Shown here piece after piece: positions 1 to 12,334 of a stretch of 64,000 bases of DNA. Source of the DNA: Welwitschia mirabilis (taxonomy: Eukaryota; Gnetophyta; Gnetopsida; Welwitschiales). The first letter of the stretch is position 1. The number at the start of each line of letters is the position of its first letter. Where the stretch lies: assembly GCA_051453625.1 (NCBI GenBank), contig JBOZIK010000001.1:114057119-114121118 (forward strand), in the 5' to 3' direction. A program made the position numbers and the translations under genes. Under the pieces are notes generated by a model. The model worked only from the letters and a program-made list of their open reading frames with translations, was not told where the DNA came from and made no database searches.

Positions 1-1373
1 CATACAATAAGAATGTAAATTCAAAGTATTATGATGTAAATGATTTAGTGTTAAAATTAAATTTAAGTAAAACAAATTCAATTTTTTTAGCAAATTTGCT
101 AGGATCATTTATTATCTCACAAAAATTTAAAAAGCAAACATATAAGCTAAAGAGTCTAGATGATGTTAAAGAAAGTGGACAAATAAATTCCCTATATCTT
201 TGATCTTACTACCAATAAAATAAAATAAAAAATACAAGGAATTTATTTCACACTATAATTTTATTCATTTTGGAATTTTCACTATCTAGTTTACATGCTT
301 TTCCATCGCATTTATTTTCTCGATGAAATATTTCATGTATATGCACATTGATTTTTAGGTAGAACAACAATTGTTCTTTTTCATACATCATGTAGATTTT
401 ACATTTTGTTTTGTATGTTTGATTTTTATAAACTATTATCAAGCATGTTTCTTAAATCATAGAAAGGATGCACACTACTTACCTTTGTGCATAGTGTAGA
501 TGAGGCCATGTGCCAAGTGCACATGATAGGAATCGCTTCATCCCCTTTCTTCCTAATGTTTCTATGATCACTTTATGAAGCTCCATCTAGAGAGGAGGAT
601 GATGATGAAATGTATCACATTGATCCTTTCTATGGTATACCTGATCTTTCTCTTATCATAATACATACACTTGCATAGGTCTTCCTATTTTACCTACTCA
701 TATACCATCATCATCATTTCACTAAACATTAGTAGGCACATCTTCCTCCTGCCATGCATCTCATCATATCCTCCATCTATTGTTATCACTTCATTTACTT
801 TATTTCACTCATATCCATCACATCATTTCAATGGTCATATTTACATCACATTTCCTTTGGCTTTAATTTTTATTTTATTTTTTTAAAAAAATTAAAAATA
901 AAAAGAAATAAAAAATGCATTATTTTAGATCTTTCCTTTTAATCTTTTCAAATTTTTCTTTCATACTTTTCTTCTACCCTTCATGTTTGGTTATTTTATT
1001 TAATTATAATCTTTGGGTAAATCTTTATCATGAGTTAAGTTTTAAGTGACTAAGTCTTCATCTTATAAAGAAGTAAATTTTGATTAACTTTATTAAGATT
1101 CTTAATTTAGACATTAAAAAAAATTAGAGTCATAAATGATAGTTGAGCTTACATTAATAATTTTCAACACACTCTTATCATGATAGAAGAAATAGAATAG
1201 GAAGACCCTCTTGATTAAGAGGTTATTCTTCCCTTCATCTTTATCTAAATGACCTCTTAGTAGAATCTCTTGGTTATGTTATTTNNNNNNNNNNNNTATC
1301 TATTCTTTTGATCCTATGTTAAACTACATTTGAGTTTTCATTAAAGTAGTTTTTTACTTTAAGGCATTTATAG

Positions 1374-1460
1374 TGGTAAGATAGTAATCAATCTAACTTA
1401 ATAGTGATAAGATAGTAATCAATCTAGCTTAATAGTGATAAGATTGTATTTAATCTAAGA
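1374..1460. repeat. 31-bp minisatellite, about 3 copies, in E1 5' LTR
   Basis: Units begin at 1374, 1405 and 1436 and share the core gataagatagtaatcaatct; the third unit is diverged and partial. The matching place in the other LTR (about 59465-59500) has a single unit, so the array expanded after insertion. Confidence 0.7.
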
Positions 1461-1944
1461 TTGTATTTATTTTATATTAGCATTGATTATGTCAAATCTA
1501 ATGATTAACCTTAGTTATGATGCTTACAATTTACTATCCCAATCATTAAATAATGTTTAATGAAAAAAGGATAATCTAAGTTAATTAATCAATATTTTTA
1601 AAAAATAAATTCATGATGTCCTATCACAAGTGCAGCAGGGTAAATATTTTCAAGAGAGGCTTTTGGTAATGTAATATCATAACTGTGTGAAATCCATGAG
1701 TGTATCATTTGGTCATGATCTAGCTTTGGCTTGTGGATCCTTATGCTCTTGGTAGTGATTGAACTTTTCTAATCATAATTGACACTATTTTCTAAATTCC
1801 CCATTAACTTGGTTTTCCATAACTCTAAAGTCATAACTTCATGAGAATTTGGAAAATGTTAGTTATTATATGATAAGTTATTAAGTTATTACTAACTATT
1901 ATAGCCGATTATTAGATTGAGTTATAATCTAGACATTATATTGA

Positions 1945-2494
1945 NNNNNNNNNNNNNNNNNNNNNNNNNNNNNNNNNNNNNNNNNNNNNNNNNNNNNNNN
2001 NNNNNNNNNNNNNNNNNNNNNNNNNNNNNNNNNNNNNNNNNNNNNNNNNNNNNNNNNNNNNNNNNNNNNNNNNNNNNNNNNNNNNNNNNNNNNNNNNNNN
2101 NNNNNNNNNNNNNNNNNNNNNNNNNNNNNNNNNNNNNNNNNNNNNNNNNNNNNNNNNNNNNNNNNNNNNNNNNNNNNNNNNNNNNNNNNNNNNNNNNNNN
2201 NNNNNNNNNNNNNNNNNNNNNNNNNNNNNNNNNNNNNNNNNNNNNNNNNNNNNNNNNNNNNNNNNNNNNNNNNNNNNNNNNNNNNNNNNNNNNNNNNNNN
2301 NNNNNNNNNNNNNNNNNNNNNNNNNNNNNNNNNNNNNNNNNNNNNNNNNNNNNNNNNNNNNNNNNNNNNNNNNNNNNNNNNNNNNNNNNNNNNNNNNNNN
2401 NNNNNNNNNNNNNNNNNNNNNNNNNNNNNNNNNNNNNNNNNNNNNNNNNNNNNNNNNNNNNNNNNNNNNNNNNNNNNNNNNNNNNNNNNNNNNN
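1945..2494. other. assembly gap (550 N)
   Basis: Unknown bases inside the E1 5' LTR. The homologous part of the 3' LTR (near 60010-60020) runs through this point with almost no extra sequence, so the gap may be over-sized or may hide an insertion. Confidence 0.95.
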
Positions 2495-2789
2495 TATAAT
2501 ATAGACATTATATTGATACTTTGCAAAGGAATCATAGACATTGTCATAATTACTCTCTTTATTACATAATACTCTATGATAATTAACATTTAATTTTGCA
2601 TTAACAACATTGAATAACATTATGATTCATACCAATGGACTTTTCCAAATTAGTATGCATCTATTTATCCATTATTCTCTTATTTTTTTCTTAGTACACA
2701 TAATTAATTACTTTAAAGTTAGTTTTTTCTTTGCTCTTACTTACCTAAAACTTAATTAAAAACTACTTGTGAGTTATTAAAAATACACA

Positions 2790-5060
2790 ATTTCTCTAAA
2801 CTTACTTGAATGGCTAGTGTGATTCCTCTTGTCAAAGATTTGTATTCAGTGATGTTATTTGTGTAATGAAGATTTAGCATAAAAGAGAATGGTAAGCTGA
2901 TTTTATTATTGACAAAGAATACTAATTCTATAAATCCATCATTTTAATTAGATGCATAGTCAAAGAATATCAACGAATTCCAATTTTTTTTTCATTTTTA
3001 AGACATGAATTTACTCATTAAAAAATTATGAAGAATCACCTAAGGTTTCATCTTCAATTTCAATAGAGATATCTACCATTTATTCAATTATGTATTTTAC
3101 CTTGATTGATTTTTTTGAGTGAATTTCTAAGTTAAATTTAGTAAGGATTAATGTCCATTTTATCAATCATATACTATAGTGAAGTATTCAAGTAGATGTT
3201 TGAGTAGGTTTTGGTTCTTAATCATAATTATTTTATTCATCATCATGTAATGATGAAACTTTTACTCAAAGATATGTTTTCTACATTAGTGTAGTTTCTC
3301 ACATACTGGTATAGTGTCCTACTCATGTATTCAATTGGATGATCTTAATGAAGTTATCTATTTCAAAGATTATCATGTTAATTAATAATGGGGTATACAT
3401 AAGATAAAGATAAAATAGCTAATCTAGCCTAGGTGGACTTAAAATGAGAGTTGATATTAAATATTGTTTGATTCTATCAAAAGCCTTTTGGCAATTCTCA
3501 TCCATTTGAACCCATTATATTTCTTAAACAATTGCATGAATGGTTAAAATAAATTTATTAAGATTAAGATAAATTAACATATTGCCTTTAGTCTACCTTA
3601 CAGACTCCATAGTTCTTTTAGATTTAAGGGGGATGGCATATTACTAATTACCTTAATTTTATCTGGATTAATTTCCACACCTCTTTTTGATATCATAAAG
3701 CTTAGTATTTTTTTTCTAACATGCATTTATTTGGATCTAGGCATAGATTATATTACCTTACTTATATGAATAGTTAATTTAAATTATTAGGATGATCAAT
3801 GACTATCTTTAACTTAACCACAACATTATCCATGTACTCTTCCATGTTTTAATGGGTCATATTATGAAGGGTGTGCATTATTACATGCTAGTATGTTGCA
3901 TCAATGTTCTTTAATCTAAAATGCATCATTATATAATAGAATAGACTTCATGATGTTATAAAAATTATTTTATATTGATCTACATGATTGATAAATATTT
4001 TATTATAACACAAGTAACCATTTATGAATAGTAAGAGGTTATAACTAGTGGTGTTATCTACTAGGATGTTAAAATTTGATAATGGATACTCATCCTTCAA
4101 GATAACCTTATTTAGATTATGGTAATTGATACAAATCCTGATCTATTCATTCTTTTTTGTAATGACCATCATGTTTAATAATTAATCTGAATAGTCTACA
4201 GCTTGGATGAAAGTAGCAATTAAAATACATTATAGGGCTTGTTATATACTAATGCAACATGAGGGTTAAGCAGTTTGATCTTCTATCTCACTCAGATTGA
4301 GTTCAACTTGAAGATGATGTTATACATAATTATTGATTTATTGATATCTAGTATGTCTTTGTAATACTAAGCGAAGATATCCCTATTAAAAGATAGCACA
4401 TTTTCAAGCTTATATTTAATTTGTTCTGGTAGTTGTTCATTGATCTTAAGAGATTTCTCTTAATTAGTGAAGGCTGCTAAGAAGTCACATGTAGAAACAT
4501 TCTATTACTTTATCAAAGATGAGTTTTTTTTTTTTTTTTTAACTTCATTATTCATATGCCTTAGTGTTTTCACTCATTTGCTCTTAATTTGAGAAGATAA
4601 AGGTTTTCTTAAGGAATTTCTATAATTAAAATTAACAAGATTGAGATTTATATATTTTTAACAAGCTAATCATCAAGAGTAAAATCCAAGGCCATGCTTA
4701 ACCAACTCCTCATCATGATTTCCTACAAGCCAAGGGATTGATATAAGAATTATAATAAGGATTGAATAAAAAGAAGATACAAAAAACATCATAAGCTACT
4801 TTGATCAAAAGAGATAGGTAGCAAAATTATGAACTATTTAGAAAAGACTTTTCTCTTTTTTAACTTTTTTTAATAAGTTTTTGAAAATATTTAAAATATT
4901 ATATTTTAAAAGTATTCATGAGTAGTATAATAGGTTGAGGCTTTTTCTTAGCCATAGATACTTTACTTGGCTACATGAACTCATTTTTCATGAGGTACTT
5001 TGATCACCCAAAACCTTGTTCTTCATGTTTTGAATATTCAATTAAACTAGTATTTGTTTT
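2790..5060 (-). pseudogene. inverted copy of E1 RT/RNase H region
   Basis: Read on the minus strand this is the same sequence as 5720-8010 on the plus strand; paired positions sum to about 10790. Around 3590-3700 the minus strand encodes a broken GVEINPDKIK motif, the end of the gypsy RT domain. It is followed by relics of the linker to RNase H and of RNase H itself down to about 2800. Stops and frameshifts are frequent. The copy lies where gag should be, between the 5' LTR and protease. It could come from aberrant reverse transcription or from a reverse-oriented nested fragment of a sister element. No second LTR or target duplication is visible around it, which favours internal rearrangement. 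Confidence 0.72.
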
Positions 5061-5160
5061 TTTAATTTTTCTATATTTTAAAAAAATTTAAATATATATT
5101 TTTTATCTTTGTTTTAATACGTATGTACATATATATTTTTTTCCTAGAAATAAATCAAGA

Positions 5161-5400
5161 GGAATAGTCACTTTACCTATCAAAGTCACTCATAAGTTCA
5201 AGGATACCAAATTCTATGTGATAGATAATGTGGTAACATTTAATGTATTATTAGAGCATCCTTAGATAATGGACATAAGGGCAATCATATCTCAACTCCA
5301 TTAGAAGTTATTCTTTATTAGATCTAAATTTTCGAATTCCATGTGAATGAAATCACATTGTTGCAAATGTAAAAGCTCCATCCATATCATCTTCTTCATC
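5161..5400 (+). pseudogene. E1 aspartic protease remnant
   Basis: The frame reads LPIKVTHKFKDTKFYVID, then a NVLLEHP motif and an IISQLH segment. This matches the gypsy protease stretch that ends in the '(Y)NALLGRP' signature and the following 'I.A..S..H..LKF' segment. The catalytic triad itself would lie further 5' and is not recognisable here. Stop codons interrupt the frame after the HP motif. It sits in the loop of the long inverted repeat and on the same strand as the RT and integrase downstream, so it belongs to E1. It would have released the mature proteins from the Gag-Pol polyprotein. Confidence 0.7.
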
Positions 5401-5719
5401 ATTAGCTCTTACACCTAAGAAGATGACTATCACTTTTTTGCACTTGAAAACTAATCTAATAAACCCTCATAAGATAAAGATCTTTCTAATTCTTGAAATC
5501 TAGATCTTAGATGTAGGGTGGATTTCATTTCTCCTAGATTACTTTCCAACAATCTCATAATTCAAGGTTTAAAAAAAAAAACCTTATTTAAAACCAAAAA
5601 ATTAATAACAAAAAATTAATACCAAAAAAACATAAAAACATCAAAATAAAAAAAGTATATATACTTATGTATTAAAAAATAAAATATATATATATATAAA
5701 GAATTAAAGATAGAAAAAT

Positions 5720-8010
5720 ATTTAAAAAATTAGTTTGTTCATCTAGTCAAAACATAAAGAATAAGGTTTTAATGATCAAATTACCTCATGTAACATAAGT
5801 TTGCATAGCGAAGAAAAATCTTACTAACTAAGCAAAAGCCTTAGCATGTCATACTACTTATGAATACTCTCAAAATGTAATATTTTAAAACTTTTCAAAA
5901 ATATTTTTAGAGAGAAAAAAAGAAAGAGAAAAGTCTCTTCTAAGTAGTTTATGTTTTTACTTTTCACCTTTTTTGATCAAACTAGCTTATGATTTTTTTA
6001 GTATCCTCATTTTATTCATTTCTTATTGTTATTCTTACATCAATCCCTTGGCTTATTAGACATCATAATGAGAAGTTGATTAAGCATGTCCTTGCATTTC
6101 ACTCTTGATGAATAGCTTGTTGAAAGGTATGTTAGTCTTAAACTTATTGAGTTTAATTATAGTAATTCCCTGTGAAAACCTTACATCTTCTCAAATCAAG
6201 AGCAAATAAGTTAAAACATTATGACATATGAAATGATGGAGTTAAAAAGATGAAATCATCTTTGGTGAAGCAATAAGATGTCATAACATAAAACCTTCAG
6301 GTAGATTTCATTAATTAATAAACATTAAGAAAAATATCTTAAGATCAATGAATAACTACCACAACATATTAAATCTAAACTAAAAAATATGCTATCTTTT
6401 AATAGGCATGTCTTTGTCTGGCATTATAAAGATATGCTAGGTATTGATAAATTGGTATTCATGCATATCATCATCCTAATGATGAACTCAATCATAGTAA
6501 GATAGAAAGTTATAAAAATTAATCCTCATCTTGCATTAGTGATAAAACAATTAGTGATAAAATAAGACCTAGAATGTCTTTTAACTATTGGCTTCATTTG
6601 ACTAGTAGATTATTCAAATTAGCTACTAAACATGGTTATCATTCTAAAGAAGAATGCCCAAATGAAGATTTGTATCAATTTTCATGATCTAAATAAGATT
6701 ACCTTAAAGGATAACTATCCTTTATCAAACATTAATATCCTAGTAGATAAAACCAGTGGTTATGACATTTTATCATTTATGGATGAATTGAAGTCATAAT
6801 TAAATATTCATTAATATCATAGATCAATAAAAAACAACTTTTAGAATCCCATGAGATCTCTTCTATTATGTCATAATGCATTTCAAATTAAAACATACTA
6901 GTACAACATATCAAGATATAATGACATGCATCTTTCATAACATGATTCATTAAAAGATGAAATACTACATGGATAATGTTGTAGTCAAGTTAAAAATAGT
7001 CTAGATTATCTCTTCACATAAGCAATGTGATATAATATATGTCTAAACTTAAAGAATGCATTTTTATCATTCCATCAAGGAAAATAATAGGCTTTATGAT
7101 ATTAAAAATAGATATACAAATTGATCTAGATAAGATCAAGGCAATTACTAATATGTTACCTCTATGGAATTTAAAAGAACTATAGAGTCTAAGGTAGGTT
7201 GCAGGCAATACATTGATTTATCTTAATCTTAATATATTAATGTAAACCATTCATGCACTTAATTAAGAAATATAACAAGTTTAAATGATATTAGAGTTGT
7301 TAAAAGGCTTTTGATAGGATTAAAGAGTATTTAATATCTTTCCTATTCTGAGTTTACCTAGGCTAGATTAGTTATTTTATTTCTATCTTGCATATACCGC
7401 ATCATTACTTGTCATGATAATCTTTTAAAGAGATAAAATTCATTGATATCATCTACTCTACTACATTAATAATACACTACACTAATCCAAGAGAAACTAC
7501 ATTGATGCAAAAAAAGCATGTTTAAGTTTAGAATTTACTTTACAAAAGGTTCATCATTACATCATGACAAATTAAAAAATTATAATTAATAATCAAACCT
7601 ACTCAACATCTACTCAAATACCTCCTAGAAGTACACAATTAACAAAATTGATGTTAATCCTCACTAAATTAAACTTAGAATTTCAATTACAAAAACTAGT
7701 TAAGGGGAAGTACATAGCTAAATAAATGGTAGATCTCCTTATTGAATCCAAAGATAAAGCTTGGGTGAGTCTATAAAATTTTCTAATAAGGAAATTCACA
7801 TTTTTAAAATAAAAAAGAATTGAGATGCATTAATGTTCTTTGACAGTGCATCCAACTAAAATAATGCATTTACAAGAATATTATTCATTTTTTTATATTA
7901 AAAAAAAATCTTATCATTCACTTTTAAGATACATTCTTATTACTCAAAAAAATCACTAAATACAAAGTTTTGATAAGAGAAATCATGCTAGCCATTCATT
8001 TTTAACAACT
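5720..8010 (+). pseudogene. E1 reverse transcriptase and RNase H remnant
   Basis: RT is clearest at 6610-7200. A frame with few stops gives a VIILKKNAQMKICINF-like stretch, then LNKITLKDNYPLSNINILVD, equivalent to the Tat-type 'VPVKKKNG.IRVCVDFRDLN..CPKDNFPLP.ID.LVD' block. Near 7090-7200 the end of RT (I.VDPDKIK-like) is followed by a LKEL block, the linker before RNase H. Relics of RNase H run to about 8000. The YVDD region is too decayed to show the catalytic aspartates. The region before 6600 matches the inverted arm but has no recognisable domain. It is non-functional. Confidence 0.78.
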
Positions 8011-8489
8011 TACAACTAGTTATTAACCAAGTCTTAGGAAAGTATGAAGATAAATTAGGGATCTTAGATGCTTCTCTTGAAAATGTAAGAAGGCTTCTTA
8101 TGTCATTAAAGTTATGTAAAATTATATTCATCCCTAAAAATTAAAACTAATTCATGGACTATCTTGTAAACTTCTTATAAGCATGATTTAGAGATCCATT
8201 TCTTAAAGGTTACATCACCTACAAGAATATTAATTAAAATTTCTTCGATGAATGCTTGATGGTAACTTATCTAGAGTCATGGTGAGATAAAGTAGGTTAA
8301 TTAATAAAAGGTTCTAAAGAAAATGATAACTGGTATGACACTCTAGTAAATTATCTTGTTGATCAAAAGCTACCAGAAAATCTTTCATTACTACATAATC
8401 AAAACTTTAGGAATTAAGCCATGTGCTTCACCCTAATTTAAGATTGATTGTATAATATGAAAATGAAGGTGTCTTCTTAAGATGCCTAA

Positions 8490-9080
8490 AGTTAATAAAA
8501 GCCCTCACATCTTAAAAGAGATACATGCTAGATTATATGAGTCCCATTATGGGGTAAGATCATTTTTAAGTCATGTAATAAGGTCTAGTTAGTTTTTGGA
8601 AAATATTAGTAATGATTGTTTTAATATGATGATAAAATGTCACACCTAGATCTTTTCACCAAAAATACATTAACTTTTTACTAAAGTTTTTTCTTTCAAT
8701 CTAATTTGTATTTTAAGAAAGTGAAATATGGATATGATTGATTCCATCACACCTACCTCAATAAGACAATATGCATTCATTCTTACTGTGATAGAATACT
8801 TTTATAAATGGGTTAAAGTAGCTCCATCATGATAAATAACATTAAAGTAAATTCAACACTTCACTCTTGATTACATCATAACTAGATTTAACATGCCATA
8901 TATCATTTTCATTAATAATAACCCATATTTTAGGTCATCATAATTAAGGAATTTCTTGAGCAAATTTGGAATAATGGTCCATATTTTTTGAGACTGCGTT
9001 ACCCTCATGTAAATGTACAAGCTAAAGGGAATAATAAACTCATAATTAAATACCTTAAAATTTTGTTATAAAAAAATGCT
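8490..9080 (+). pseudogene. E1 integrase remnant (zinc finger and catalytic core)
   Basis: At 8510-8690 the frame reads EIHARLYESHYGVRSFLSHV and later a KCHT segment, the HHCC zinc-binding domain of a gypsy integrase with the second half decayed. At 8725-9080 it reads MDLIDSITPTSIRQYAFIL, a KWVKVAP block and an INNNP block. These correspond to the core motifs 'WG.D.(V/I)GP.P...', 'KW.EA.P' and 'SDNG..F'. Integrase follows RT/RNase H, which defines the element as gypsy. Stops (tag, taa, tga) interrupt every block. Confidence 0.8.
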
Positions 9081-9326
9081 ATTATGATATAATAAGATAT
9101 ATTTAGCATTACAAACTCCCAAACTATTGTAAAAATTACTATGAAAATAATCACATTTCAACTAGTTTGTGACACTAAAGTGGTATTATCTATCAAAATT
9201 TAGATTTCCATCTAAAGAATCTAGTTAAAGACATATAATTATCTAATGCTAAAAAGGAAATATACCTTATACAAATAAAAATATTTGATGAAAAGTGAGT
9301 AAAAGCCTTGTAATAAAGCAATCTCT

Positions 9327-9342
9327 AGTAAAAGTGGATTAG
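9327..9342 (+). other. probable E1 polypurine tract
   Basis: The purine-rich agtaaaagtggattag lies immediately before the first base at which the 3' LTR aligns with the window start. It would prime plus-strand synthesis. The tract is short and decayed. Confidence 0.4.
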
Positions 9343-10408
9343 TAATGCAGAAAATAAGAATGTAAATGCAAGGTTTTACAATTTAGGGGACCTAGGATTA
9401 AAAGTGAATTTAATGAAAAATACTTCAAATTTTTTACCAAATTTACTAAGACCATTTATTGAACCATTTATTATCTCATAAACATTCAATAAGATATATA
9501 TAAGTTAAAGAGTCTATATGATGTCAAAGAAAGTAAACCAAGTTGCCTATATCTTTAACCTTACTACTAATAAAATAAAATCCAAAATACAAGGCATTTT
9601 TCTTTATCTTATAATTTAAAAATTTGGCATTAGCATTAGCTAATTTACATGCTCTTCCATCAAATTTATTTTATTGATGAAATATTTCATGTATGTGCAT
9701 ATTGGATTTCGAGTAAGATAACATTATTCTTTTTCATACATCACATAGATTTCACATTTTTTTTCCATTTTTGATTTTTATAGACTATTCTTGAGCATGT
9801 TTCTTAGATCATAAAAATAATCCATGCTACTTACCTTCATTCCTAGCATGAACAAGACCATGTGCTAGTCGCATATGGTAGGGTTCACTTCATCCCCCAT
9901 GGTCCCAATGTTTCTATGATTGACATTCCACTTTATAAGGATCCACCCATAGAGGATAATTTATGATGGCATGTATCACATTGATCCATACTATAATATA
10001 CTTGATATTTCCCCTATCATACTTTACACCCTCACATAAGACTTTTTATTTTATCTACTCATGTACCTCATTACATACTTCATCTATCATTATTACCTTA
10101 TTTACTCCATTTCACTCATATTTATCACATCATATCATTGGCCATATCCATGTCAAATTTCTTATGGCTTTAAGTATTATATTATTTTTTGGAAAAAAAG
10201 AAAAGAAAAAGAAATAAAAAAACATTATTTTAAAGTCTTTCTTTTTAATCTTGCTAAATTTTTCTTTCACACTTTACTTTTTCCCTTTATATCTAGTTAT
10301 TTCATCTCATTATAATTTTTGGGCATATCTTTACCATGAGTTAATTTTTAAGGGGTTAAGTTATCATCTTATAAAGAAGTGCATTTTAAGTAATTTCATT
10401 GAGGTTCA
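9343..10408 (+). repeat. E1 3' LTR, left part
   Basis: Aligns with 1-1100 (direct repeat, roughly three-quarters identical by eye). Homology stops abruptly at 10408 where the copia LTR begins, and continues at 59192. Confidence 0.8.
10404..10408. repeat. left target-site duplication of CopM1 (gttca)
   Basis: Five bases directly left of the CopM1 3' LTR; the right partner is gttct at 59192-59196. The uninterrupted E1 5' LTR has the corresponding site (gattcttaattt) near 1090-1100. Five bp is the usual copia duplication length. Confidence 0.7.
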
Positions 10409-11704
10409 TAGGAATCTTTAAATTCACCAAGTAAGGGGCCGAGGAGGGTGGGGAGTAAAGTGGAGGAGGGGGAAGTGGAGGAAGAGGGGATGAGTGAGGA
10501 TTACCAAATAAGGCTCTACTGAAAATAAATTAAATTTTACATAATAAAGACCTCACCAGATTAATGTGTTTTCCACACTTGGGTATGTTTACACATAGAG
10601 GGTAGCTTCCTCTCATACGTTTTGATATCCTTAACTTATAAAATAGTGATTATGGAGCACCACTAACCTTACATATGACAATATGCTCCTTGTAAGATAG
10701 CACTCTTTTTCCCTCAGAAATTTATAATAAATTAAAATAGAAATGTACTTATAAGTACTTACAAAAGCACACCCATGCAAGGATTACCTTATAATTTAGA
10801 AATCATAGTAAGGGATTCTAAGAATGAAAAAAGAAATGAACTATAATGAGTGCATGCAAAAATTTAATATTACTCATAATTTAAGTGCTAATAAATAATG
10901 CTAACAAAAGAGATAATAAGCCTAAAAAGATATTACTTTGATAAAACACTTGATTTCTTCCTTCTTGTTATCACCATGAGTGTCTAAAACTAGAGTAATA
11001 TAACTATGTAATGTATTCATCAAATAGTCCTTTTCATTAAGAACACTAAAAGCTTTATGTGTAGTACTAAGTTTTGGTTATTCAATTTGTATTTTATTTT
11101 TCACCAAATTTTTAGGACAGATGTCTTTGAAATAGTAGATGTCTTTATTAGTCAAACATCTTTACCCTAAAAGATGTCTTTGGTAAAACTATCCAAATTT
11201 TAATAAAACTTAAACTATTGTATCTCTAACCCTTAGTGATTATAAATCCAAAATGTAAAACCTACTTGATTCCCTGAAATGCAAATAATTCATTAAATTA
11301 CAATTAATTTCTATTACCTCTTCTAGTTTAGCATAGATTTCTTCAATTCTATAGGCATATTTCAATAATTGAAGTAGTACAGTTGTCTTTCATTTAAAAC
11401 ACATCTTTTACCTATCTCAATTTCTTGGTTTAGTATAGACAACTTTATTATGATATATTTATTCTTCTATGAATTTTAATATAGACATCTTTAATATAGT
11501 AGAGACCTTTACATATGTAGATGTCTTCAGTTAGTCATGTTTACCCTTTATAAATTCTAAGCTAAAGATTCTGTGTCCTTTGAACTTTAAGGTTTAAACT
11601 AAATTAATCCTTTTTGTAATTTTGATGCTCTAAATTTACTTATCTATACCTTAGACACATTAAATTTAATAAGTAGAATCATCAAAAATATTATTTTACC
11701 AGTA
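10409..11704 (-). repeat. CopM1 3' LTR (LTR A)
   Basis: Aligns with LTR B (15203-16633), LTR D (24038-25492) and the split CopM1 5' LTR. The minus-strand start is a decayed TGTTAGTAAATC-type end at 11704 and the stop is at 10409. It contains several AGATGTCT/AGACATCT motifs between 11115 and 11530. No gene is seen. Confidence 0.8.
10435..10489 (+). other. G-rich purine tract at the LTR edge, possible G-quadruplex
   Basis: Five G-runs of 4, 3, 4, 5 and 4 at 10435, 10446, 10450, 10468 and 10486, in a window otherwise over 70% AT. Two loops exceed the usual 7-base limit, so the fold is uncertain. LTR B has a similar G-rich patch at 15222-15247. Confidence 0.5.
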
Positions 11705-11721
11705 ATATCTTCCTTTTTTAT
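11705..11721 (-). other. CopM1 polypurine tract
   Basis: The minus strand reads a decayed AAAAAAGGAAGATAT-type tract next to the LTR start. The same place in the family copy at 18843-18857 is the clean AAAAAGGGGGAGAT. Confidence 0.65.
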
Positions 11722-11783
11722 GATGTCCAAAACTTGACAAATCTTATTAGTTCAATCATGTTTTAAAAATTAACTTGAAATAA

Positions 11784-12334
11784 NNNNNNNNNNNNNNNNN
11801 NNNNNNNNNNNNNNNNNNNNNNNNNNNNNNNNNNNNNNNNNNNNNNNNNNNNNNNNNNNNNNNNNNNNNNNNNNNNNNNNNNNNNNNNNNNNNNNNNNNN
11901 NNNNNNNNNNNNNNNNNNNNNNNNNNNNNNNNNNNNNNNNNNNNNNNNNNNNNNNNNNNNNNNNNNNNNNNNNNNNNNNNNNNNNNNNNNNNNNNNNNNN
12001 NNNNNNNNNNNNNNNNNNNNNNNNNNNNNNNNNNNNNNNNNNNNNNNNNNNNNNNNNNNNNNNNNNNNNNNNNNNNNNNNNNNNNNNNNNNNNNNNNNNN
12101 NNNNNNNNNNNNNNNNNNNNNNNNNNNNNNNNNNNNNNNNNNNNNNNNNNNNNNNNNNNNNNNNNNNNNNNNNNNNNNNNNNNNNNNNNNNNNNNNNNNN
12201 NNNNNNNNNNNNNNNNNNNNNNNNNNNNNNNNNNNNNNNNNNNNNNNNNNNNNNNNNNNNNNNNNNNNNNNNNNNNNNNNNNNNNNNNNNNNNNNNNNNN
12301 NNNNNNNNNNNNNNNNNNNNNNNNNNNNNNNNNN
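11784..12334. other. assembly gap (551 N)
   Basis: Gap inside the CopM1 region between PPT and third ORF. Confidence 0.95.

Larger units (their letters stand above)
1..2785 (+). repeat. E1 5' LTR
   Basis: Positions 1-1110 align in direct orientation with 9343-10408, for example the shared stretch around ctaaagagtctagatgatgt. Positions 1095-2780 align with 59200-60340. The right boundary is approximate because the next bases belong to the inverted internal arm. Gaps lie at 1285-1296 and 1945-2494. I see no gene inside it; short ORFs around 670-940 are AT-rich chance frames. Confidence 0.75.
2790..8010. repeat. long inverted repeat, two 2.3-kb arms with a 660-bp loop
   Basis: The arms are 2790-5060 and 5720-8010, roughly 75-80% identical by eye. 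Landmarks are caagccaagggattgatat at about 4730 against its reverse complement at about 6040, and the RT motif at about 3640 against 7150. The 660-bp loop carries the protease relic. A transcript from the 5' LTR would fold into a very long hairpin. Confidence 0.75.

Noticed and set aside
671-942. Overlapping frames in E1 5' LTR (and the equivalents at 9963-10315)
   Set aside because: They appear in both LTRs at the same place but in shifted frames with stops; Ser/His/Ile-rich composition follows the pyrimidine-rich DNA.
1917-2620. Long open frames crossing runs of N (also at 11770-12354, 13015-14007, 47673-48413, 50005-50384, 52039-53112)
   Set aside because: They are open only because N runs contain no stops; their sequenced ends show no coding signal.
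2790-8010. Long palindrome as a DNA transposon with terminal inverted repeats
   Set aside because: Arms encode gypsy RT/RNase H and lie between two LTRs in direct orientation; no transposase or flanking duplication.
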